Source: DAOOWV01 sp035371485 (GTDB lineage Bacteria > Patescibacteriota > Dojkabacteria > JAFGLO01). Taken from it: DNA of 8,170 nucleotides. Position 1 is the stretch's first letter; each line of letters opens with the position of its first letter. Positions 1 to 5,118 of this stretch are shown piece by piece. Where the stretch lies: the NCBI GenBank assembly GCA_035371485.1, contig DAOOWV010000036.1, positions 1 through 8,170 on the forward strand, written 5' to 3'. The translations under genes and the position numbers were made by a program. The notes beneath the pieces are model-generated. The model did not search any database. It saw only the letters and a list, made by a program, of their open reading frames with translations, and was not told the origin of the DNA.

Positions 1-438
1 TTCCTAGTAATAGTTAGTATCTACTTGTTACCTCTTTTGTATAAAAAAATTGAAATTCAATCTTTTGAATTAAGAGGGTTACAACTTTCAACTGCATTTA
101 ATTATTTACTATCCTCATTTCCTCAAAGTCTACTAGGAAAAGGCTATATGGGTTGGTTACTTGTAACAGCCAAAGATCCAATTTTACTTCCAACTGGAGC
201 GTATTTTTTACAGCCTTTACATAACACCTTTTTGTTGATGTTGATTGAATGGGGTATATTTTCTATACCATTTATATTATTGATTTTCCAGAAAGGTCTA
301 TGGCAAATAAAGCATAGTGGCAATCTAGGAGTAGTGTTTTTATTTTGTTTGGGAATGTTTGATCACTATTTTATTACGATTCCAATAGGTATTTTAATTA
401 TGCTAGTTATCATTCTTGGAAGTGAAAGAAGCAAATAG
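1..438 (+). CDS. O-antigen ligase/polymerase-like membrane protein, C-terminal fragment
   Basis: The reading frame is open from the first base to a TAG stop, so 145 C-terminal residues are present and the start lies outside the window; the TTG at 25 has no claim to be the start. Hydrophobic stretches alternate with short loops. A long periplasmic-type loop ends in QPLHNTFLLMLIEWGI, matching the P-x-H-N-x-(F/Y)-L ... E-x-G signature of the WaaL/Wzy (O-antigen ligase) family, and the later GMFDHYF...IPIG segment resembles the D-H-Y-x(3-4)-T-x(3-4)-G element common in Patescibacteria members. Family members join or polymerise lipid-linked glycans at the outer face of the cytoplasmic membrane. 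The protein ends in a short basic tail (GSERSK). Assignment to the family is fairly firm; ligase versus polymerase and the substrate cannot be told apart here. Confidence 0.8.
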   Translation, partial: FLVIVSIYLLPLLYKKIEIQSFELRGLQLSTAFNYLLSSFPQSLLGKGYMGWLLVTAKDPILLPTGAYFLQPLHNTFLLMLIEWGIFSIPFILLIFQKGLWQIKHSGNLGVVFLFCLGMFDHYFITIPIGILIMLVIILGSERSK

Positions 439-516
439 CAATTCATGACCATCCTTGCAATTAATGATGATAAGTGGTATTTTATGTGAAATGTGAATAA
501 TATAAGCTTTTAGAAT
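439..516. other. short intergenic spacer with possible -10 element
   Basis: This 78-base gap separates two same-strand genes. An AT-rich -10-like run (TAATAT at 498-503, or TATAAG at 501-506) lies 10-13 bases before the ATG at 517, with no convincing -35 and no Shine-Dalgarno sequence. It also contains TAAGTGGTA (471-479), one short unit of the repeat family seen at 1049-1083 and 7443-7540. The promoter reading is weak. Confidence 0.3.
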
Positions 517-1020
517 ATGAAAAAGTTAATTGGAATCCTTTTTGTTTTTTCACTAGTTATTGTCGGAATATGTGCTCTATGGTTTTTTAGCTCTGTTAAA
601 CCGGTTGATAAGGTGTCTGAGAATGAACTTAAGTATGATATTGATTTATCAAGAAGTTTTGATGGAGAAGTCTACATAAATATTGATAACGATAATCTAT
701 TAAACCTTTTGAGCGAGCAGCTTTTTCCAGACACATCTGTAAGAGGCAAGATAAATGGGGAAGAAGTTACACTTTTTGTTAAAACCAACATGATAAGTTG
801 GGTTAGAATTATTATTTATCCTGAAGATGGTAGATTTGTTACGAAAAGTGTTACGTTTGCGTATTTGCCATTGGGAGATAAATATGTTGAAAATATAAAT
901 GAAAGAATTAATCGAATGTATGAAAAAGATGCTGTTTTTGAATATTCAACTTTAGACAGAATATGGTTGAAGGAAGGGACAAATGAGATAGTCTTAAAAG
1001 CAGAAGAATTCTCTAATTAG
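517..1020 (+). CDS. small membrane-anchored extracytoplasmic protein, function unknown
   Basis: This encodes 167 residues. It starts MKK and has one hydrophobic segment at about residues 4-25, which is an anchor or uncleaved signal, followed by a roughly 140-residue soluble domain outside the membrane. The domain has predicted beta character (EVYINI, EEVTLFVK, WVRIIIYP, KSVTFAYLPLG) around a helix near 105-120, and contains no Cys beyond the one in the anchor (C19). The overall plan of a TM followed by a small alpha/beta lipid- or polymer-binding-like domain loosely recalls YpmS-type (DUF2140) proteins, but no motif proves this. The ATG at 517 is the first in frame and has no Shine-Dalgarno sequence. 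Its neighbours are an O-antigen ligase-like gene upstream and a convergent wall-hydrolase gene downstream, which suggests an envelope role by context only. Confidence 0.75.
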   Translation: MKKLIGILFVFSLVIVGICALWFFSSVKPVDKVSENELKYDIDLSRSFDGEVYINIDNDNLLNLLSEQLFPDTSVRGKINGEEVTLFVKTNMISWVRIIIYPEDGRFVTKSVTFAYLPLGDKYVENINERINRMYEKDAVFEYSTLDRIWLKEGTNEIVLKAEEFSN

Positions 1021-1048
1021 TTTTATCGTTTGTGATTTACTATTTTTT

Positions 1049-1083
1049 ACTTATCACTTATCACTTACCACTTACCCCTTAGC
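1049..1083. repeat. tandem heptamer repeat at convergent gene junction
   Basis: Five consecutive 7-base units are readable on the plus strand: ACTTATC, ACTTATC, ACTTACC, ACTTACC and a degenerate CCTTAGC. The last unit overlaps the stop codon of the minus-strand hydrolase gene (1079-1081). The array sits in the 58-base gap between two convergent genes. It has no dyad symmetry, so it is not an intrinsic terminator by itself. Related units occur at 471-479 and 7443-7540. Confidence 0.8.
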
Positions 1084-1768
1084 TTTTGTCAATTTCTTCT
1101 TTATAATAATCAAGCATATACATATATGTTTCAACTTCTCTTGCCCAAACGTGCATTCCGGTTGCTCCACAAGGTGGACAGTAAGTTGATTCCATTTTTA
1201 TTGGAGTAATGTTTTTACCATATCCTTCTGCAAGTCTATTAGTAATATACGTTATTGCGTGTTCCCATGAATCAAATTGGCTAAATGTTCCATTTGGTCC
1301 ACCTTTCCACCCCCATCCGTTAAATGTATTCTTCGGGATTACTCTACCAAAACCGGATTCAACTCCACTAATTGAAACAAGTAATCTCCAGTCATTTCCA
1401 TTCTTATCTGCTTCACGTACAAATACTTCTGCGTAGGGTAACATAGGAGAATTGAATTGTTGTAAAAGCATTTCTATGGCTAAAACTCTTGAGTCCATTG
1501 CGGTTTCACCAGTTGTCATCATTTTGTTTTTACGATTCCAGGCGGTTGGAAGAATTCTATTGTCTCCTGATATTTTGATGTCTTCTGTCATTGGAGTTAA
1601 TGTTAATCCACCTTTTTCTTTTCCCCAAACGACAGTACTCGCAACAATCTGAGGTACAATTTTGTTAGCAACAGATGGGAATATTACAAATATAGTGAGA
1701 ATTGCCAAAAAAGAAATACAAAAAACATCTGTAAAGTTAATAATTCTTTTTAATCTTTTTATTTCCAT
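1079..1768 (-). CDS. membrane-anchored glucosaminidase/lysozyme-like cell-wall hydrolase
   Basis: This encodes 229 residues. A basic N-terminus (MEIKRLKR) precedes one membrane segment at about 12-35, followed by an extracellular linker and a lysozyme-like domain at about 105-220. The core WRLLVSISGVESGFGR matches the catalytic region of the Glucosaminidase (PF01832)/lysozyme-like superfamily, with E137 as the probable catalytic acid. It is followed by NTFNGWGWKGG (in place of the usual N-x-F-G-x-K/W), then FDSWEHAITYI, the typical helix after the active site. A C-x-x-C pair (C197, C200) near the C-terminus may form a disulfide outside the cell. The likely role is cleavage of peptidoglycan glycan strands during growth or division. 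The ATG at 1766-1768 lies 6 bases after a well-formed -10, suggesting a leaderless mRNA. It follows the 59-residue gene by 23 bases. Exact bond specificity is unknown. Confidence 0.82.
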   Translation of the reverse strand: MEIKRLKRIINFTDVFCISFLAILTIFVIFPSVANKIVPQIVASTVVWGKEKGGLTLTPMTEDIKISGDNRILPTAWNRKNKMMTTGETAMDSRVLAIEMLLQQFNSPMLPYAEVFVREADKNGNDWRLLVSISGVESGFGRVIPKNTFNGWGWKGGPNGTFSQFDSWEHAITYITNRLAEGYGKNITPIKMESTYCPPCGATGMHVWAREVETYMYMLDYYKEEIDKS

Positions 1769-1774
1769 TTACAT

Positions 1775-1803
1775 AATATATATAAAATTGACTATTTTTG
1801 CAA
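1775..1803 (-). promoter_or_regulatory. predicted promoter of the hydrolase gene (leaderless type)
   Basis: Read on the minus strand, TTGCAA (1803-1798) is followed after 17 bases by TATATT (1780-1775), which differs from the -10 consensus at one position. The ATG begins at 1768, only 6 bases beyond the -10, so transcription would start at or beside the start codon. The -35 lies within the last codons of the upstream 59-residue gene. Confidence 0.5.
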
Positions 1804-1971
1804 ATCTTTTTCTAGGTTGATGATATCTTTCTTTATTTTAGAAAGCAATTGCATTATATATTCCTCTTTTTTCTCTTTGTCTTCCCATGTTTTCCCATAT
1901 TGCTCCCATAGTTCTTTCCATTGTGCACCAATCTTCATCATGTTGTTTGCAATTTGTGGGGTTTCATTCAT
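1792..1971 (-). CDS. small Trp/Lys/Glu-rich helical protein, 59 aa, unknown function
   Basis: On the minus strand an ATG at 1971 opens 59 codons ending in TAG at 1792-1794. The product begins MNETPQIANNMMKIGAQWKE and ends in INLEKDLQK. It has no membrane segment and no Cys. W18, W22 and W29 fall within an amphipathic stretch, and residues from about 28 to the end are dominated by K, E, I and L, fitting a long amphipathic helix or coiled coil. A plausible promoter precedes it, and the next gene on the strand, the wall hydrolase, begins 23 bases after its stop, so they may be co-transcribed. I recognise no family. Evidence for coding is the clean frame, helix-like composition and the fit between two genes. 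Confidence 0.6.
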   Translation of the reverse strand: MNETPQIANNMMKIGAQWKELWEQYGKTWEDKEKKEEYIMQLLSKIKKDIINLEKDLQK

Positions 1972-1982
1972 AAGACTTTTAA

Positions 1983-2010
1983 ATTAAATTAATGTGATCT
2001 TTTATGTCAT
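1983..2010 (-). promoter_or_regulatory. predicted promoter for the 59-aa gene and hydrolase
   Basis: On the minus strand ATGACA (2010-2005, five of six matches to the -35 consensus) is followed after 16 bases by TTTAAT (1988-1983, five of six to the -10). The ATG is 11 bases farther on, leaving a leader of only a few bases and no Shine-Dalgarno site. Confidence 0.4.
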
Positions 2011-2060
2011 ATATTGCAGTTTGGGTTGATATTTTTTTTGTCATCAGTATTTCAATATAT

Positions 2061-2075
2061 TACATTTTTAATGTA
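2061..2075. promoter_or_regulatory. 15-bp perfect dyad overlapping the ruvX -10
   Basis: TACATT-TTT-AATGTA is an inverted repeat with 6-base arms and a 3-base spacer. Its right arm overlaps the first two bases of the TATAAT at 2074-2079. This is where a dimeric repressor would block RNA polymerase. AT-rich DNA produces such dyads by chance, so an operator role is only inferred. Confidence 0.3.
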
Positions 2076-2079
2076 TAAT
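2074..2079 (+). promoter_or_regulatory. consensus -10 element for the ruvX-lcp operon
   Basis: TATAAT is a perfect -10 hexamer. The corresponding -35 (TTCAAT at 2051-2056, 17-base spacer) is poor. Transcription would begin near 2085-2087, at an ATG that opens a tiny leader frame ahead of ruvX. Confidence 0.5.
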
Positions 2080-2089
2080 CAAGTATGGA

Positions 2090-2121
2090 AATTATGAATT
2101 ATAAATTTTGAATTATGAATT
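2090..2121 (+). repeat. 11-bp direct repeat spanning the ruvX start
   Basis: AATTATGAATT occurs at 2090-2100 and again, identical, at 2111-2121, separated by ATAAATTTTG. The ATG in the second copy is the ruvX start codon; the ATG in the first copy opens MNYKF followed by TGA in the same frame. Confidence 0.8.
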
Positions 2122-2543
2122 GTAATAAACTTGAGAATGAATCGAAAGGGAGGGTTTTGGGAGTTGATTTCGGTGAAAAGAGAGTGGGAATAGCGGTTAG
2201 TGATAGAAACAATAAGTATTCGCTACCGTTAAAAATAATAAGACGGAAAAATGATGTTAATTTAATTCAAGATTTGAAATCAATTTTGGATGAATGGGGA
2301 TGTACAGACATTGTTTTTGGGCTTCCAGATGAATTTTCCTCAGTACATAAGAAACAAATTGAAAGGATAAAAAGTTTTGTGGACAAGTTTCAGCTTGAAG
2401 TTAATAATGTAAATGTGGTAGTATGGTCGGAGTCATTTACAAGCAAGAAAGCTAGGGAAGTAAATCCCAAACGAGAGCATATAGATGATGTTGCTGCGTC
2501 TGTAATATTAGAAAGTTATTTGGAATCCGCTAATACAAAATGA
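2115..2543 (+). CDS. ruvX: RuvX/YqgF family RNase H-fold nuclease
   Basis: This encodes 142 residues, the usual length for the family. The N-terminal VLGVDFGEKRVGIAVSD (residues 14-30) is the diagnostic strand with the acidic residue D18. IVFGLP (66-71) matches the conserved (V/I)GLP strand, WSESFTSKKA (104-113) matches the D-E-R-x-(T/S)-(T/S) element with E106 kept, and HIDDVAASVILESYLE (122-137) is the C-terminal motif supplying D125. Family members are putative Holliday-junction resolvases implicated in pre-16S rRNA 5' processing. The upstream frame is closed by TGA at 2109-2111, so the ATG at 2115 is the first usable start; it has no Shine-Dalgarno site. The stop overlaps the next start (ATGA, 2540-2543), showing tight coupling to the LCP gene. 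Confidence 0.93.
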   Translation: MNCNKLENESKGRVLGVDFGEKRVGIAVSDRNNKYSLPLKIIRRKNDVNLIQDLKSILDEWGCTDIVFGLPDEFSSVHKKQIERIKSFVDKFQLEVNNVNVVVWSESFTSKKAREVNPKREHIDDVAASVILESYLESANTK

Positions 2544-4075
2544 AAGAAATTTCTATCGTATCGGGAAAAAAACCATTACCAAAACCTAAGACCAGGAAAA
2601 GCCTTTTTAAAAAAAGAAATGCTTCTTCTGTAAATAGTAAAACAAATAATTATTCTTCGATATCCTCAGGTACTACAGTGTCTAATCCTAAAAAGCATAA
2701 ATTTGTAGATTTTATTAAGAGAAAGAAGTTTTTGCTTTTGTTTTTGGTTATTTTACTTGTTGTCGGTGGTATATTTTGGACCAAAGGTTATACGGTTGTT
2801 TCATTTCTTTCCTCAACTGGTTTGAGGGTTGATAATCCTTTTGATGTGATGTTCGGAGATAGTAGCGATAAGTTTTTAATGGATGAAGAAGGTAATACTA
2901 ATGTCTTAGCTTTAGGAGTTGATAGCAATAGAGAAGGAGTCTTTAGCAATGTTGATACAATAATGGTTGTTTCATATAATTCTGAGGGTAATATTGCAAG
3001 AATAATCTCAATACCTAGAGATACTGTTGTTCAGCACACTTTAAAAACAGAAAAAAAGGATTATACGAAAAGGTACGACAGAATTAATTCAATGTATGCC
3101 TTGGGCGAGAAATTAGATGGAGAAGGTAAAGGTTTAGAATATTTAATTTCCATTGTTGAAAACTATTTAGGGTTAGATATTCATTACTCAGTAGTATTAA
3201 ATTTCCAAGCTTTTGTTAAAGTTGTTGACTCAATTGGTGGGGTTGATATTGAAGTTGAAAATTCTTTTATCGACAAACAGTATCCTAATTGGGATTATAA
3301 CGGCTATCAAACTGTAGAATTTACTGCAGGAATGACTCATATGGATGGCGATAAGGCGCTGAAGTTTGCACGATCACGACATGGTGCTTGGCCTGAAGGG
3401 ACAGATTTTGCAAGAAGTAAAAGGCAACAAAAAGTAATAGCGGCAATCCAACAAAAAATTAATAATGAGAAAAAGTTGCAGAGTATCTCCTTTTGGGAGA
3501 ATTTGCTAAATGCGCTTGGCAAAAATATTATGCTTTATAACGTTGGCACTAATGATATAAAAAAAGCATATGATTTATATTTGAAGAATGGAATTCCAAG
3601 TATTGTGGGGGTTGTATTAGATCCTTCTGTTGGAAATTGGACGCTTTTGGGCGAAGGTGTAATAGATTTTGGCACTAGTCCACAATTTGCAATCACCCCT
3701 AAGCCTGATTATAAAAATTATGAACCGCTCCAATCTTTTATTAAATATTTCTTTGATAATCCTTTATTAATTGACGAAAAAGCGATTGTTGCTGTTTATG
3801 TAGCAGGAGGAAATGTGAATGATGTTAAGGGTTTAGTTAACGATATGAAGGAAAAGTATCCTTATTCAAGGATAATTTATGGGGGAGTGTATCCCAAAGT
3901 TCAAATTGTGGGATATGCTATTTTTGATGTTGCTGGTCAAAAGACGGCATCAGTATCTGAGTATAAAAATTTTGTTGGTGTTACTGTTCCTGAAAGTAAT
4001 GAATATCCATCAAATATCGGAGAAAGAAATGGTGAGGATATAGTTATTCTTGTCGGTAGTAGTGGTACTGAATAA
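2540..4075 (+). CDS. LytR-CpsA-Psr (LCP) family cell-wall polymer transferase with LytR_C domain
   Basis: This encodes 511 residues. A 63-residue Lys/Arg/Ser-rich, probably disordered cytoplasmic tail precedes one membrane helix (about 64-80). The LCP catalytic domain at about 118-300 shows NVLALGVDS (121-129), SNVDTIMVVSYN with D139, IISIPRDT with R160 and D161, RINSMYALG (181-189), VDSIGGVDIEVE, MDGDKALKFARSR with R278 and R280, and DFARSKRQQKVI (289-300). These are the pyrophosphate- and lipid-contacting motifs of enzymes that transfer polymers from polyprenyl carriers to peptidoglycan outside the cell. A C-terminal LytR_C-type domain (about 412-508) follows. It starts with a 4-base ATGA overlap with ruvX, so translation is probably coupled. 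In Firmicutes a different wall protein (MltG) commonly follows ruvX. The polymer it attaches is unknown. Confidence 0.93.
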   Translation: MKEISIVSGKKPLPKPKTRKSLFKKRNASSVNSKTNNYSSISSGTTVSNPKKHKFVDFIKRKKFLLLFLVILLVVGGIFWTKGYTVVSFLSSTGLRVDNPFDVMFGDSSDKFLMDEEGNTNVLALGVDSNREGVFSNVDTIMVVSYNSEGNIARIISIPRDTVVQHTLKTEKKDYTKRYDRINSMYALGEKLDGEGKGLEYLISIVENYLGLDIHYSVVLNFQAFVKVVDSIGGVDIEVENSFIDKQYPNWDYNGYQTVEFTAGMTHMDGDKALKFARSRHGAWPEGTDFARSKRQQKVIAAIQQKINNEKKLQSISFWENLLNALGKNIMLYNVGTNDIKKAYDLYLKNGIPSIVGVVLDPSVGNWTLLGEGVIDFGTSPQFAITPKPDYKNYEPLQSFIKYFFDNPLLIDEKAIVAVYVAGGNVNDVKGLVNDMKEKYPYSRIIYGGVYPKVQIVGYAIFDVAGQKTASVSEYKNFVGVTVPESNEYPSNIGERNGEDIVILVGSSGTE

Positions 4076-4114
4076 TGTTGGAATATTATTTGGATTAAGG
4101 TCTTTTTATTTCTT

Positions 4115-4120
4115 AAGGAT
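4115..4120 (+). promoter_or_regulatory. Shine-Dalgarno site of holA
   Basis: AAGGAT lies 7 bases before the ATG at 4128. It is the only clear, well-spaced Shine-Dalgarno site in the window and fixes this start codon. Confidence 0.6.
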
Positions 4121-4127
4121 TGTTTAA

Positions 4128-5048
4128 ATGACCATATCTTTGTTACATGGCACAAATTACACTCTCGTCTCTAAGAAATTAGAAGAATGGGTTAGTATTT
4201 ACTCTACTGAAAATAAAGGTTCTGAGGTTAAATATATCTCCGGTTCTGAAATTGATATTTCTGATCTTCCCACACTTTTTTTAAATTCCTCACTTTTTGT
4301 TACTAAAAAATGCATTATTATTAAAGATTGTTCAAACCTTGAACAAGAAGTAAGAGACTGGTTTATTAAGTTTCTGGATAATGTCAAACATGATGTATTG
4401 TTTTTTGACTACTCAAAGTTGCCATCAAATACAAAATTATATAAAAAAATTGCTTCAGTTGGGAAAGTTATTTTAATTGAAGAGCCAGGGAAAAAGGATG
4501 TTTTTGCATGGACGAAGTCTCAATTTGATGAGTTTGGAATAGAGTGTAACGATGATACTGTGAATCTTTTTATTGAAAGACAGGGAGCTGATCCTTCAGC
4601 TATTGCAAATGAGATAGAAAAATTAATTTTATTAAATAAAACTAAAGTTAATAGTGATGATGTTTATAAATATACTATGCAGACGGTTTCAGCTTCGATG
4701 TGGGATATGATAAGGTATCTTGAGTATGGAAAACGAGAATATGCTATGAATGAATTAATGAAATTATTTGAAACAAGGGTGGATGGTTTTTATATATTCA
4801 ATATGATTGTTAGGGAATATAGACTATTATTTCTAGTTAAAAGTATGTTGGCAGAAAATTACTCGGAATCTCAGATTGCAAAGTCTGCACAAATACACCC
4901 ATTTGTTGTAAGTAACTTAGCAAGAAGTGAAATTTCTCTCACAAGAATTAGTAAAATGTATGAAAAATTGGTTAATATTGATTTTCAAGTAAAACACTCT
5001 TATATTGATATACAAACTTCACTTGTTTTATTTTTTAAAATAGTGTAG
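4128..5048 (+). CDS. holA: DNA polymerase III delta subunit (clamp loader)
   Basis: This encodes 306 residues, slightly shorter than the usual 330-340. It opens with ISLLHGTNYTLVSKKLEEW, the equivalent of the Y-G-x-(D/N) start of delta subunits. LFVTKKCIIIKD (56-67) matches the conserved strand after the substrate-contact region. GADPSAIANEIEKLILL (153-169) matches the highly conserved G-x-D-x-x-x-x-x-x-E-x-E-K-L motif of domain II. The C-terminal collar domain includes QIHPFVVSNLAR (255-266), the H-P-(F/Y)-x-V motif. Delta binds and opens the beta sliding clamp within the clamp-loader complex during replication. It begins 52 bases after the LCP gene with its own Shine-Dalgarno site, so it may be read from the ruvX promoter or separately. 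No internal defects were seen. Confidence 0.92.
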   Translation: MTISLLHGTNYTLVSKKLEEWVSIYSTENKGSEVKYISGSEIDISDLPTLFLNSSLFVTKKCIIIKDCSNLEQEVRDWFIKFLDNVKHDVLFFDYSKLPSNTKLYKKIASVGKVILIEEPGKKDVFAWTKSQFDEFGIECNDDTVNLFIERQGADPSAIANEIEKLILLNKTKVNSDDVYKYTMQTVSASMWDMIRYLEYGKREYAMNELMKLFETRVDGFYIFNMIVREYRLLFLVKSMLAENYSESQIAKSAQIHPFVVSNLARSEISLTRISKMYEKLVNIDFQVKHSYIDIQTSLVLFFKIV

Positions 5049-5077
5049 AGTAATAAAGTAATAAAACTTATATTTAT

Positions 5078-5104
5078 AATTGATCCGTAAGGATGTTAAT
5101 TTTT
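5078..5104 (+). other. small hairpin with GTAA loop between holA and the surface-protein gene
   Basis: ATCC (5083-5086), loop GTAA (5087-5090) and GGAT (5091-5094) form a short stem capped by a GNRA-type tetraloop. AATT on each side (5078-5081 and 5098-5101) can extend it across a small internal loop, and a run of Ts ends at 5104. It could be a weak terminator for holA or a leader structure; four core pairs are few, so this is tentative. Confidence 0.3.
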
Positions 5105-5109
5105 AATAT
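5080..5109 (+). promoter_or_regulatory. predicted promoter of the Cys-rich surface protein
   Basis: TTGATC (5080-5085, four of six matches) and TAATAT (5104-5109) are separated by 18 bases. The predicted start of transcription (about 5116) nearly coincides with the ATG at 5119, so the mRNA may be leaderless. The -35 overlaps the small hairpin at 5078-5104. Confidence 0.4.
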
Positions 5110-5118
5110 CTGCTCATA

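Noticed and set aside
1049..1083. Short tandem units resembling a CRISPR array
   Set aside because: Units are 7 bases with no spacers, and no cas gene is present.
1209..1436. Plus-strand frame opposite the wall hydrolase
   Set aside because: It lies entirely inside a gene with a recognisable catalytic motif and looks like its shadow.
2109..2111. In-frame TGA before ruvX read as glycine (alternative code), extending RuvX upstream
   Set aside because: The extension would add only MEIMNYKF-G-I with no family match, and TGA is needed as the real stop of ruvX at 2541-2543.
4071..4090. AATAAT/ATTATT hairpin at the end of the LCP gene as a terminator
   Set aside because: It has only A-T pairs, overlaps the stop codon and has no T-run, so it is too weak to claim.
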